Positions 23,701 through 33,801 of a stretch of 64,000 nt of DNA are shown one piece after another; within the stretch, counting starts at the first letter, position 1; every line of letters starts with the position of its first letter. A model generated the notes under the pieces. That model did not search any database and was not told where the DNA came from. It was given only the letters and a program-made list of their open reading frames with translations. The position numbers were made by a program, and so were the translations under genes. The stretch spans positions 62,001-126,000 of the forward strand of contig JAWRVZ010000311.1 of assembly GCA_037043235.1 (NCBI GenBank), given 5' to 3'. This DNA comes from Rhodeus uyekii (lineage: Eukaryota > Chordata > Actinopteri > Cypriniformes > Acheilognathidae).

Positions 23701-25120
23701 TTTGTTTGGCTTTGCTTTATTTGTTTTTTGTTTTAGTGTTGTTTTGTTTGGCTTTGCTTTATTTGTTTTTTGTTTTAGTGTTGTTTTGTTTGGCTTTGCT
23801 TTATTTGTTTTTTGTTTTAGTGTTGTGTTTTTGTTTGGCTTTGCTTTATTTGTTTTTTGTTTTTTAGAGTGGTGTTTTTGTTTTGTTTGGCTTTGCTTTA
23901 TTTGTTTTTGTTTTTAGAGGGTTTTTGTTTTGTTTGGCTTTGCTTTGTTTTTTTGTTTTAGTGTTGTGTTTTTGTTTTCGTGTTGTTTTGTTTGGCTTTG
24001 CTTTGTTTTTTGTTTTGTTTTTTAGAGTGGTGTTTTTGTTTTGTTTGGCTTTGCTTTATTTGTTTTTGTTTTTAGAGTGGTGTTTTTGTTTTGTTTGGCT
24101 TTGCTTTATTTGTTTTTTGTTTTTTTGTGTTGTTTTGTTTGGCTTTGCTTTATTTGTTTTTTGTTTTAGTGTTGTTTTGTTTGGCTTTGCTTTATTTGTT
24201 TTTTGTTTTCGTGTTGTTTTGTTTGGCTTTGTTTTTTGTTTTGTTTTTTAGAGTGGTATTTTTGTTTTGTGTTTTTGTTTTAGTGTTGTTGCTGTGTTTC
24301 TGTTTATTTGTTTTGATTTACTGTGTTATGTTTTTGTTTTGCTTGTTGTTTTGTTTGTATTTTTAATTGATAATATATATTATAAAATTCGTGATACTGC
24401 ACAGATAATTTTTAAAAAATCTTCCATTGTCTCATGTTAACCTTAAAGTCTTGTGGCGATACCTTTGTGTATTTTAATGTTTATCCTGGCAAAATATAGA
24501 CTTTCATTGTAAGTGAATTTCCTTAAATGCTGCTTATGTTCTTTCGAACTGCTGGGGCATTTACATTTATGCATTTGCCAGACGCTTTTATCCAAAAGCA
24601 ACTTACATTGCATTCAGGAAACACACTGACATTCTAATCAGTTCTTGCTTTCCCCGGGAAAATGATTTACTGTGGTAATTGACAGCAACTCACTTGATAA
24701 TTTAAACTGTATTGAAGACAGAATATTTTTTTAAATGCAAGGCCATTATATGGAGCACATTTTCAACAGCAATTTATTCATTCATTATCATTTATTCATT
24801 CCTTGCACAACTCAACACATAATTTCACTTTAACATAGTCCAGAAATCAACAGCAAATCAGTATCAAGGATTAACTTCATCTGTACAGGCCAGCGCTGTC
24901 AAATCACAGCAGATAAAGGCAAATGAGATGCAGTGTAAGAAACTCTGTAGGCTGTTATGGGCCAAAGCAACTGTAGGATCTAGAAAACAGTAAGTGTGTG
25001 TTTGAAAACGCCTGGTTATCCTAAACCCTTAACACTACGTGTTTCATTGAGCAGCTATTTTGAAGAAAGCGTGTGGAATGTGGAAACTAAATCAATTAAA
25101 TGTGGGTTCAATACATGTTA

Positions 25121-25159
<39 letters not shown>

Positions 25160-25597
25160 TCTTTTGTATTTGTACACTTTCGTACAAGAGTTTGGGATCA
25201 GTAAGATTTTCTTTAAAGAACTTATTATAATAATTAATATTATTTGCAAGGATGGATTAAATTGATCAAAAGTAACAGTAAAGGCTGACAAAATATTTCT
25301 ACTTCAGATAAATCCTATATTACTTTCTTTTAATAAAAAAATGACAGTTTCCATAAAAATATTAAGCAGCTTAATTGTTTTTAACATTGATAATAGTAAG
25401 AAATGTTTCTTGAGCAGCAAGATCATGTGACACTGAAGACTGGACTAATGATGTTAACAAGCTCAGCTTTGACGTCACAGGAATAAATATTGCAATAGTA
25501 TTGTTTTTAATTGTATTTTGGATCAAATAAATGCAGCCTTTGTGTTTGTCCATTAATGTTTTCTTTGTCTTTATAAAAACCAGTAGCCAACTTTTTT

Positions 25598-25634
<37 letters not shown>

Positions 25635-27702
25635 TAACTTAATATGTATCTAACTGCGCATATTCCTTTAATCAGTGACGAAATAATCGATGAAAGCTTG
25701 GCAGCGGTAGACGCATTCTTGCACCGCTGGCTTTTAATTATTTCCAATGTGTGATTATTTGAACCCAATATCTGGTGCAGCACAGCTAGAACACTCTTGG
25801 GTTCAGATCAGAGCTCTCTCCGATAACCAATCAGCACAGGCCCTTCATGGTGAGCTGGCCAATCAGACAGCCTTATCTCTGCTTGCATGAGCAGATGGCT
25901 AATGCTTATGGAATGCTACAGGCCCACAATAGGCTGAATAAACTAAACGTTGTAGGGCCGATGCAATTTGGTAAACACTCTGGCCCTTATCACGCTAGCA
26001 GCTGGAGGCAGCCACAGGCTGACCCTTTGTCTCCGCACGGAGAGCGCAGCGCTGGAGGCTGCGAGGGACCGTGTGTGTGTGTGTGTGTTTGTGTGTGAAA
26101 GGGCTGCCAGGGTTGAAGAACGGTTTACACAAGGTTAGCTGCTCCACAAAAGAAGATGCATGGCTTTCCATTGAGAGGTAGACAGCCTGAAAGATGCAAT
26201 CTTTTCATATCTAAAGCCTGGAAGGGTTACACTGACAGACTCCATTTCTCACTGTATTTGCTTCTGCAGATGGACGGCTTTCGCTGATCTTTATCGGTTC
26301 ACAATTTTTACAAGGGCGCAAATCCCAGAAGCGAGCTTTACGTGTTGTAATATGTCAAATGTTGTCAGTCATTGTCTCTCCTGGTGGAGCGATTTAATCT
26401 GTTGCAGTGTGTTGTGGGCTCAGATCAGACAGTGGAATGCATCTGGAACGTGAAAAAGGAAATGATCACTGGTAAAACCACCAGCGACCCCCATGTGATC
26501 CACTTTTCCTGTTTCATAAAACAGGAAATGGACAATCGGCAATTATATTGCTGATTCACCACCCTTTATATGTGTTGAGTATTTTTTTTTTGGGAGTAAC
26601 TACACTAATGTTTGACTATTCAAATGTCACATTTTCCTCTCTGTAAAAATACTGCCATTCCATCTATTAGTGGTTTTGTTTGAAGTCGAGGTCACAAACT
26701 TTCTGTTGCCATATGTGTCCTTTTTAGGTAGCAGAAACAGCACAGTGAGTCTTTTACAGGCCCAAGATCTGATTGTGCGGTTTGATCCGTGCACTGCTGT
26801 GGAATAGCTCATAGTTTCACTGAGAGACATTTAGAGATGGAATGAACAGCCCTGATCTCATCCGAACTGTTGTATTGCCCTCTTGTGGTAAAAAAAAAAA
26901 AAAAAAAAAAACGTGTATATATATTGCATATAATGTCTTTCACATGAAATTATTGTGCAGTTCTTTCCAAGATACACTCATTTGAAAGACATTGTTATTT
27001 TGGTGGAGAAAGTAGCACTTTTAATTCTGTAAATCCTGACATCAGAAAAGTTTAGGTAAAACCTTAGGCAAAATATAAAAGAAAATGTTAATTTCTTTTT
27101 GTTGTTGTTGTTGAGTGTCATATTTGATATTAGTTAGAGAACGCCCAAACAGAGTAAAAAAATTTTAATTTGATGCAGTTATTGATATTTCTATGGACAA
27201 AAAGTAAGTAAATCATGATGGCTTGTAAGACTACTTGCATAAAATTGATATAAATATCAATTTGTCATTCTATATCTCTCTACATCACTCCTATATAAAT
27301 GTAGTTTTTTGTTTTATTGTGGGGGCAAAACATATAATTCACTGCAATACAGGGAACATTGACATGTATGAATAAGCATTACTCAAAAGCCTGGCCATCA
27401 TATTTTATACTCTCATTTCAACATGATTTTTCAATTAAAAGTTAAATTATGTATGGATAATTTAAGTAAACCTTTGTTGCTTCCATCCAGTAAATGTTAA
27501 TCTTGGAACAATATAAAAGTTTTATAGTTTAAAATATATATGTGTATATATATGTTTATTTTACGTTTAGTTTGTAAAAATCAGTTTAGACTTCACAGAA
27601 AAAAAGACAAAAGGTGTGTACATGCAAAAATGCATACATGAGCAAAAATATTCTTGCCAAAAAATAAACATACATTTTTCTCTTTTAATTAATGGTCCAT
27701 CC

Positions 27703-27742
<40 letters not shown>

Positions 27743-28438
27743 AATGCAGCATTTGATATTATGGTCTTGAAGAAAGACATCCAGAAAATAAAATCTCTGG
27801 CTTTGCCTTTGTTACCCCACAAACACACATTTAGGAACCCCCAGCTGAAATAATGGGAATGTTTTCCACACACAGTGTGATTCCTCTCTCTGAAGTTTCC
27901 TGGGGTAGTAGTGCCTCGGAAACAACAAGGTGTGTGATGCGATGTTTTTGTACCCCCTTCTGGTCCTCCCCTGCTGTAGCAGAGACCTCCTCTCCATGGG
28001 GAGTGAGAGGAGCTCTTAACTCTGCTCAGGAGAGACTAGAAAGAAACTCCCCCATCTGTGCTGTCATGCTGGTTTAGAGAGGGAGAGAGAGCTTTATACT
28101 GGCCTCAAAGCACTTTTTATTTGTCCCCAGTGTCTCCTTGGTGGTTGTTTCTCATATACTCCGTTCAATCCTTCACTTTTTGTAGTCACAGACTCAATTT
28201 AGTCATTTTGCTTTTCACAGACAATGATATTCATATAATTTTCATCTCCCGACAGGATGATATGAGCGATTCCCTGCGGGACTACACCAACCTGCCTGAG
28301 GCCGCACCTCTTCTCACTATCCTGGACATGTCTGCTCGTGCCAAATACGTTAAAGACGTGGAGGAGATCACACCGGTTGTGGTAGAACAGTTTGTTAGTG
28401 AATTTCTAGCTGAGAAGCTCAAACCAGAGCCCATTTGA
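10908..28438 (+). CDS. nxn: Nucleoredoxin, seven 3' coding exons (5' end outside window)
   Basis: Nucleoredoxin is a thioredoxin-family oxidoreductase of cytosol and nucleus that binds Dishevelled and other signalling proteins in a redox-dependent way. Exons: 10908-11025, 15201-15334, 17748-17848, 18788-18894, 20860-21039, 21201-21325 and 28256-28438 (stop TGA 28436-28438). All junctions are GT-AG and the phases join without a break, giving 315 residues against about 435 in the mammalian protein. The missing part is the N-terminal domain. The catalytic WCPPC motif is seen at visible residues 84-88 and is split by an intron between W and C. Other family stretches are FVSADRSEESF, PWLAVPYTDEARR and the C-terminal KLKPEPI. 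The protein reads as intact. The ATG at 10908 is a codon just inside the exon (MKLWNKY), not the initiator. The last intron (6.9 kb) carries a long GT-rich tandem repeat. Confidence 0.96.
11062..11100. repeat. MITE end fragment
   Basis: AAAGGGATAATTCACCCAGG-type terminal sequence of an abundant cyprinid MITE, just inside the intron after the first visible nxn exon. Confidence 0.4.
11270..12630 (-). mobile_element. L2-type LINE 3' end, interrupted
   Basis: On the minus strand 12630-12385 encodes pieces of a reverse-transcriptase C-terminus in two frames (LQLIQNSAAR, then LFISLHWLPLAACIQFKAL), meaning the copy is frameshifted and dead. It continues through a 3' UTR to a tail ending at 11270 (GGATAAAAGCGTCTGCTAAA). 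Family resemblance is to fish L2/CR1-like LINEs. A foreign 740-bp block sits at 11375-12115. Confidence 0.65.
11375..12115. mobile_element. 740-bp unclassified element inside the LINE
   Basis: Left end TGTCAAGGTTTTG and right end, inverted, TGTCAGGGTTCTG, form a short imperfect terminal repeat. The body is GC- and CA-richer than its surroundings (ACACGAACGACGACTGG and similar) and has several weak open frames on both strands without recognised domains. It probably is a non-autonomous DNA element; class unknown. Confidence 0.5.
13161..13315 (-). mobile_element. Full-length tRNA-derived SINE
   Basis: On the minus strand the head has an A-box-like GTGGCTCAAACAACAGAGCA and B-box GGGGTTCGATTCTCA, then GCAAGAACTGATTG and the tail TTGGATAAAAGTGTCTGTCA, ending in ATGCATAAATGTAAA. 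The head-plus-L2-tail structure resembles the HAmo SINEs of cyprinids. Confidence 0.8.
13959..13984. repeat. TG microsatellite
   Basis: About 13 uninterrupted GT/TG units in an nxn intron. Confidence 0.9.
15335..17747 (+). other. nxn: nxn intron, AT-rich, microsatellites
   Basis: No gene is visible. The intron holds TA, ATT and ATA simple repeats (15560-15580, 16480-16500, 16800-16815, 16950-16970). Part of the dispersed cyprinid repeat with an AAAAGTTTAGGTCTGTAAAA-like end lies at about 17065-17180. A (TG)17 tract stands right before the acceptor at 17747. Two overlapping antisense open frames at 15644-16238 have no recognisable domain. Confidence 0.55.
17697..17735 (+). repeat. TG microsatellite abutting nxn splice acceptor
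   Basis: A run of about 17 TG dinucleotides ends 12 bases before the AG acceptor (17746-17747) of the exon that encodes CPPC. The tract occupies the place of a normal polypyrimidine tract, leaving only TTTTCTCCCAAAG between repeat and exon. Confidence 0.9.
19151..19398. mobile_element. Foldback MITE abundant in cyprinids
   Basis: Starts AAGGGAGTACTTTAACC and runs through TCCAAACCTACCTGATTTTA, with GTCAATGGAGACAATAG in the centre. The second arm has ACATGACAATTACGTGAGTA. This matches the well-known pattern of pressing 'TTTAACCAAAAATGA...' repeats; internally non-coding. Confidence 0.6.
20009..20240 (+). mobile_element. Tigger-like fragment with a possible transposase tail
   Basis: 20030-20150 matches the internal body of the Tigger-like MITE (GGTTTCCCAGGATGCCAGA, ACACACCCACGGGCACTCAG, ACGTGATTGGTTCCCGGCGC). 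After the shared part the frame from about 20152 reads VGASSPLSEANVDDPAPISD and ends DEALPELI before TAA. Acidic tails of this kind close many pogo/CENP-B-type transposases, so this may be an internally deleted autonomous relative. Confidence 0.45.
20265..20292. repeat. ATC trinucleotide microsatellite
   Basis: Nine or so CAT/ATC units in an nxn intron. Confidence 0.9.
21368..22190. mobile_element. MITE split by a Tigger-like MITE
   Basis: The left half of a cyprinid MITE (AAAGGAATAGTTCTCTCAAA and CATTTCAAACCTGTACAGAA) stops at 21473 and the right half resumes at 22099 (AATGGAAGTGACTGGTGCTG). Between them lies a TA-flanked Tigger-like unit. Confidence 0.6.
21474..22098. mobile_element. Tigger/pogo-like MITE with CAGTAGAACCCC ends
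   Basis: Ends CAGTAGAACCCCAACTTACA and, inverted, CAGTAGAACCCCGACTTACG, flanked by TA. Internal CTAATCCGTTCCAAGCCCT and TAATAAAGCTAAA are shared with the element at 52469-53110 although the ends differ. Confidence 0.8.
23130..24360 (+). repeat. GT-rich tandem minisatellite
   Basis: About 1.2 kb of irregular tandem units built on TTTTGTTTGGCTTTGCTTTA followed by variable TTTGTTTTT, AGAGTGGTG or AGTGTTGTG modules. The plus strand is almost free of A and C. Higher-order blocks of roughly 160 bases recur (for example 23456-23620, 23620-23700 and 23990-24110). Confidence 0.9.
24559..24662 (-). mobile_element. Truncated SINE
   Basis: Minus-strand tail GGATAAAAGCGTCTGGCAAA with GCAAGAACTGATTAGAATG; the tRNA-like head is missing. 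Confidence 0.7.
25122..25160. repeat. TG microsatellite
   Basis: TG run ending in GCGCGT. Further TG runs of the same intron are at 25602-25633, 26070-26098 and 27707-27739. Confidence 0.9.
25180..25545. repeat. Dispersed cyprinid repeat (AAGTTTGGGGTCAGTAAG type)
   Basis: It starts AGAGTTTGGGATCAGTAAGA and contains TTCTTGAGCAGCAAGATCAT and GTGACACTGAAGACTGGACT. Related pieces lie at about 17065-17180, 20310-20600, 35440-35500, 36190-36420 and 41722-42302. It is non-coding. Confidence 0.6.
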
Positions 28439-29156
28439 AGTCCTGGACCGCACTAAACTTCCCTGCGCCGTTTACCCGAACCTCCATCTGGCCCTTGACC
28501 TCCGGTCAGACTGTTCCAACAGAATCGTACTTTGTATTGACATTTTTCGTCTTTTAATACGTGCCCCTCCATCACGAAGCGGCCGCCTCCTCCTGTGGTG
28601 CCTTGCATTTACTACAGCGCTGATGGTAAAATGCAGATTGTTACCGTACGTCGATTGTCCTTTGCTCTTACATTTAGAGATTAGATTGAACCCTGCAGCT
28701 GCAAGTGAACACAACTTGGTTCTGATTTGCTATTATCAGGATTTTTTTTATCAAGTATTTCCTTCTATCCTTGGATATTATTCAAGAATCAAGAGCTTAG
28801 AATAACTATAGCTTGGTAGATGTATTATCTTTTTTTTTCCACAGACACTGCACATGATCATCCATGGCCATATGTTCTGTACGGCTGTGATTCTCTTATG
28901 GGTGCTGATAAATATGCATACAAGAACAAGCTGGTGTTAATATCCTTGTATAGAAGGCACTATCTATTCTTTGTGTTGCTGCCGCTGTTTATTTTTAATG
29001 CAGTTGTCTATAGTTGACTCTTGAAAGGACTTCGCCCACCTCGTTGATATTTGATGTTGTTAAATGACTGATTTGTTCCCGTCTCAAACATGACATTTAA
29101 GTGGATTTTCTGTGAAGGTCCCCTGTATTTAAGTGGTCTATGTTTTTTGAAGGCAC

Positions 29157-29162
29157 AATAAA
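29157..29162 (+). terminator. nxn: Candidate nxn poly(A) signal AATAAA
   Basis: Canonical AATAAA about 720 bases after the nxn stop, followed within about 50 bases by a TGT-rich stretch (GTCTGTCTGTCCTTGG). Earlier canonical hexamers were not obvious. Use is inferred. Confidence 0.5.
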
Positions 29163-29598
29163 CAGCATCTAATTGCTTGAAATGAAATGTAGCCAATTAA
29201 AGCACACAGTCTGTCTGTCCTTGGTTGTGTTTTCAATGACGTCATAGCATTAAAACTCACTGTCGACAACATCGATGTTCTTCTTATACATATTCCTCTG
29301 TTTCATGTCAACTTAACTCCCTTGAATCACTATATAGCCGTCTCTGTGATTTAGTTCATTTATTTCATTGATCACATCAGTTATTGCATGAATAACACAG
29401 CCTTACGGGATTGTTTTGACAACGTTGCCATCTGTACGTGAAAAGTGCACAGAAAAAAAAACTTCCCCTTGCATTAAATTTCCCATCATCTAACAGTAAT
29501 ATTTGAATAAAATGTCATCTTTACATTTTGTAAACTGAAAATTTGATTGTACGTTATAATGCGGTAATGCCTAAATTTACTATCAACATTTAAAATTA

Positions 29599-29971
29599 CA
29601 ATAAACCCTCGCCACTTTGCGGTTCAAGTTTCGCGGCCTCAGTGCATCGCAGATTCTTCAAAAATATTAATCGAAAAATAAAAATTCATAAACCCCGCCA
29701 GCCGTATTGCGGAAAACAGCGTTGTTTCATCGTGACGTGCAAGAGAAACGGTTTCCCAGGATGCCAGAACAAGAGAGAAACTCTCTCAGAGACTTTGTAC
29801 ACACCCACGGGCACTCAGACAAGACACGTGATTGGTTCCCGGCGCGAGATCGACCAATGAGAGCACGAGTGGATGTATCCCGTGAGCTGATTGGCTGATC
29901 CTACTTCGCGGATTTTCACCTATCGTGGGGGGTTCCGGTCTACATTAACCGCGATAAACGAGGGATCACTG
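29599..29971 (-). mobile_element. Tigger/pogo-like MITE, copy 2
   Basis: Inverted relative to copy 1 at 1115-1494; ends CAATAAACCCTCGCCACTTT and, inverted, CAGTGATCCCTCGTTTATCG, with flanking TA. Located between the convergent nxn and mrm3 3' ends. Confidence 0.75.
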
Positions 29972-30134
29972 TAATTTAGACAAAAATAGTACAGAATTGT
30001 AACAATTATAATGATCTATATTAGCCAAAATTCTGACGTTTCCACACAAATATGGAATTCTCTTCAAAATAACCTTGTTTAAACATGGTATGCAATGAAG
30101 TCATATGACAATGTAGCGATTACAGTTTGAAATG

Positions 30135-30140
30135 TTTATT
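30135..30140 (-). terminator. mrm3: Candidate mrm3 poly(A) signal AATAAA
   Basis: On the minus strand, AATAAA occurs about 245 bases after the mrm3 stop codon. It lies outside the neighbouring MITE. Use is inferred. Confidence 0.45.
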
Positions 30141-30384
30141 GTAACATGTTGTTTGACACTTAAACTGATGTGTACAGTACAAGAATGCTTTTACTCTAAA
30201 AACAGAGTCATTCTAAAGACAATTCAGCATGTTCAGTCGGTGAAAACAGACCAACAGGGGCAACACTGATCCGACAAAGTGTCTGTCGCCATCTGTCTGT
30301 GAGGAGTGAACTGGCCTTAATAGAACTGGACATTATCGGTGAAATATCTTTGTTTTATAAGTTACAATCAGTCATTGGAACATT

Positions 30385-33300
30385 TTAGATCTTGGACTTG
30401 GACTTGTATTTGTCAGACAACTTCAGTAGCTGCCGTCTGCCTTCAAACAGCAGTATACTAGCAGCCATTGCAGAGTTCAGGCTCGCCACTCCTGGAGCCA
30501 TGGGCACAAACAACCTTCTACCCTCCGTTTCCTCTGCCAATCGAAGAGCCTCCAAACTCAGTTCACGCATCTCTCCGCCAATCACCAGTGCCGTGCTCTT
30601 CTGAGCCCAGCTCTCATGGTACACCTGAGGCTTCACACGCGGCAGTGAAAGATCATCATCATCGGACTCTTCGTCAGAGTCACTTTCACTGTATTCGTCT
30701 GAAGTAACTGGAGCAGATTCAGGGTCTTTTGGAGAAATTATACGGTTATCGGCTACATGGACAGTCACATCCTTCGGTAAGTGCTTAGAAATGTCATCCC
30801 ATGCCAAATTGGGAAAGACCGGAAGGCGGAAATGAGCTCCCATGGCGGCGCGTAGAACCTTGGGCTCCCAGGCGTCCACGCAACCTGCGGAAAAAGAAAA
30901 AGACAGACAGTGCTTAGTTTTTATAACACATTCGGGTCGTTTCATTTCTAAAATTTCTAACAAATGCATCAATTTTAGTATGGGAACCAAACTGAGAAAA
31001 TGTCAAGACTACCAAAATGCATTTAACTATTTGGAAAAAAAATATATAATTTTTTTTTATTTTATGTTTGGGGTAATTTTGACCCGGATATCATATATAT
31101 ATGATTTTTGTGGGATTTTTATGCCGTTTTTGTACATCTGATTTAATGTTTGTCTCAAAAACACATTTAGCCTCTTTCCCATACCTCACACACTTGTAGG
31201 ACTGAATTTGGTTAGTGAACAGAATTATGCATGCAAAAACACAGACAACCAAGTTAAGTGACACCAAATAAAGTAAATTAAAATAAACAAGTTCAAAAGC
31301 CAAATAGTCCATGCTTGAAAAAGCAAAGTATTAAAAAAAAGTTTATTCTATAAGAAACCTTTTAAAAATATTTTATATTGCATATCGAAGCTGTTTGTTA
31401 GAAAATATATAGTATACATGCTAGTATAGATTCATGCTAGTTTTACTGTAGTTCAAGCATATGAAATGTCAACATTCATTTATAAACAGTGGCAAGTACA
31501 ATAATAACATGGTAAAAAGTTATGACTATTTAATACGTTTATGTTAGTACTGACCTGGATTGCAAAAATAGGTGTTACGCATTAAGTGTAACATGTTAAT
31601 TTTCCATTTAAACATATTATATACCTTTGGTTAGGAGAACACGTTCGCAACCAGCAGCTGCAGCACAGCGTAAAATAGTCCCTAGGTTCCCAGCGTCCCG
31701 TACATTGTCACATAACAGGAACAAAGGCACAGACTGGTGACGCGAGTCTTTTGGAAATGTCAGGTGGGAAGCATCAGGTTTCGAGAATATGGCTGTGATT
31801 TGACAGAAACAGTGTGAGTTGTGTTACTAACATTTAGAAGTTAACCGGGCTTATAAGAGATTCGGCAACGGACCTATAACACCCTGAGGAGTGACCAGAT
31901 CAGACCAAGTCTTCATGTCTTCATATTTGACCTTGATGAGCTTGGCCTGCTGTATTTTATCCAAAGGAAGCTCCTGCAGTCGCTCCACCGCACTGAAGAA
32001 AAGCATCTGAGGAGACGCTCCAGCAGAGAGAGCGTCACAGATCAGACGCCTGCCCTCCAGCAGCACCTTACCTTCCTTTTCCCGAAACGTTCTGGAGCGG
32101 GCCATGCTGGACACCTTCCTGAGGGGACAAGGGCGTCATTGTGTTATGACAACTTTCTCTTCAGAAACAAGTAAGCAAATGTTAATGAAGTTAGCTGTAA
32201 ACACCATCTTCCAATCTGTGTGTTTCACATTTATGCATTTGGCAGACGCTTTTATCCAAAGCGACTTACATTGACATTTTAATCAGTTCTTGCTTTCCCT
32301 GGAAATTGAACCCATGACCTTGATGTTGCAAGCACCGATGCTCTACTGCTTGAGCTACAGGATTATATTTTATATAAAATATTTATATTTTATATAAAAT
32401 ATTTTATATATTTTAATATATATTAAATTATATTTTAAATTTAATATAATTTTAAATTATATTAAATATATATTTTTTATATATTTTAAATCTGATGAGA
32501 TGGATTACACAGGGAACTTTATCCATTCACCCGTGTGGAGAAAAAAACAGTGGATTATTCTCAATGTCAAAACCTTTGGTTGTTAAAATAATAATAATAA
32601 TTTACGTCCTTCCAGCATCTGTGAGTAAAACAATGTTATTCCCAAGTGCGCCTCCAAAGGGACAGTTCACTCAAAAATCATAAACATGTTACATGTTATA
32701 AAAAAAATAAGGGGAAGGACTAATACAAAAAATAGATGCATATTTGTCAAAGGGGTTAATCTATGGAATCATTTGAATGAGGATTTAAAATTGTGTAATT
32801 CACTTTGTGAATTCAAGAAAAAGTTTAAAAACAAGGTGGTAAATAATTATTTAATTCGATGTGTATAATTTTTTATTTGTATTATAATAGTATCTGAAAT
32901 GTGTACCTTGTTTTCTTCTCTTTTTCTTTCTTTTCTCTTGTCATATTAATTTTATACCTGTGAAAAAGTGACGCTCATTTGATTGAAAATTATGTACAAA
33001 GGGTAGGCTCAATAAGCAGAGGCTTCAGCCTACACCTTTTTCGGTTATTAGGTATATTTATTCGGTTATTTCAGTTATTCGGTTATTAGGTACTCAAATT
33101 TTTGAGTGATTATGAGTGATTATCTGTGACGACCGAAATAAAATCTTATGTTATGTATGTTAAACCCACCCTCAAGTTGAATGTCTTTTTTCTGCTTAAC
33201 ACACACACACCAAAAAAAAGCATTTTGAATTATGTTGATAACTAAACAATTGATGGACCCTTTTTTATTTTTAGGTGAACTTTCCCTTTAACAGAGATGT

Positions 33301-33801
33301 TGAATTTTCCCATGTTTGATGCTCCTAAATGTAACCCAAGCAGATTCAAAACTCAAGTGATGTATTTTACAAGAACGCAGATGAATTAGTGACATTTCCC
33401 GATCGTGTTTGTCCTCACGCGAGTCTGTTGTCTCCATCATGGGCCTTTTCGTATCGCATGGGGCCAAATCTGTCCTCTTCTGCACATTCAGAGACGCGTC
33501 CGCTCCTCTTCTCATCGCCAGCTCTCTCAGAGACCTTCTCTTTGCGGTATTTCTTATCGCTCTCTGAGATGTTTTTGCCTTTTTGTTCAAAATGCTTTTG
33601 ATTCATTTTATGAGCTGCTTCATTTGATTTAAAAAATGTCTCTCGTTCCCCACCGGGATGGATGACCGCCACGGGTCTCCGCCGGAGGGCTCGCACATAC
33701 CGCCTCGAAGTCACCAAAATTTGGTGATGTCCTCTAAATAATAAACTCTGTTCCCCCAAAATAACAAATCCACGACTCACGTTATTCATGAGCGCTGCCA
33801 T
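30385..33801 (-). CDS. mrm3: Mitochondrial rRNA 2'-O-methyltransferase 3
   Basis: MRM3 (RNMTL1) is a SpoU/SPOUT-family, SAM-dependent enzyme that 2'-O-methylates the mitochondrial large-subunit rRNA A-loop and aids ribosome assembly. Exons on the minus strand: 33801-33419, 32118-31874, 31792-31625 and 30884-30385. Phases join and give 431 residues (human about 420). The start ATG (33801-33799) has A at -3 and opens an Arg-rich, acid-poor leader suited to mitochondrial import. SPOUT motif I is at residues 238-251 (DNVRDAGNLGTILR). Motif III is at about 400-413 (SLNSAMAASILLFE). Motif II starts GGE at 368-370, but its usual Gly is Glu at 373. An Asp/Glu/Ser-rich insert lies at about 320-340. 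Fish can have two mrm3 copies (a and b); I cannot say which this is. The exon 2 donor (GTCCG) is weak. Confidence 0.95.
32226..32361 (-). mobile_element. tRNA-derived SINE
   Basis: Minus strand: CTGTAGCTCAAGCAGTAGAG head with A-box, B-box-like GGTTCAATTTCCAGG, GCAAGAACTGATT, tail TTGGATAAAAGCGTCTGCCA and ATGCATAAATGTG. Confidence 0.8.
32366..32490. repeat. TA-rich palindromic tract
   Basis: Repeated ATTTTATATAAAATATTTAT and inverted forms next to a SINE; likely a degenerate microsatellite able to fold. Confidence 0.7.
32690..33165 (+). mobile_element. Non-LTR retrotransposon 3' end
   Basis: A frame at 32740-32865 reads VKGVNLWNHLNEDLKLCNSL and CEFKKKFKNKVVNNYL, the typical closing sequence of fish non-LTR ORF2 proteins. 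It is followed by GGGTAGGCTCAATAAGCAGA, GGCTTCAGCCTACACC and the end GACCGAAATAAAATCT, as in such LINE 3' UTRs. Inserted antisense in mrm3 intron 1; 5' truncated. Confidence 0.65.

Larger units (their letters stand above)
21326..28255 (+). other. nxn: Last nxn intron, repeat-rich, no gene seen
   Basis: This 6.9-kb intron holds a MITE split by a Tigger-like MITE (21368-22190), a 1.2-kb GT-rich tandem repeat (23130-24360), and a truncated SINE (24559-24662). It also has a dispersed cyprinid repeat (25180-25545) and several TG tracts (25122-25160, 25602-25633, 26070-26098, 27707-27739). Between 26100 and 28250 I see only AT-rich sequence without coding character. Confidence 0.6.
28439..30384. 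other. Convergent 3' UTR/intergenic region nxn-mrm3
   Basis: This tail-to-tail interval contains the nxn 3' UTR (28439 to about 29180) and the mrm3 3' UTR on the other strand (30384 down to about 30110). A Tigger-like MITE at 29599-29971 sits between the two. No coding region is visible. Confidence 0.7.
31885..33418 (-). other. mrm3: mrm3 exon 2 and intron 1 region: SINE, AT-rich palindromes, LINE end
   Basis: Besides exon 2 (31874-32118), intron 1 (32119-33418) contains a SINE (32226-32361), a TA-rich block of imperfect palindromes (32366-32490), and the 3' end of a non-LTR retrotransposon in the opposite direction to mrm3 (about 32690-33165). No other gene was seen. Confidence 0.6.

Noticed and set aside
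23148..24366. Several overlapping long open frames rich in Phe, Cys and Leu
   Set aside because: They come from a G/T-rich tandem repeat that lacks A-containing stop codons; no start context, no non-repetitive part and no conservation pattern.
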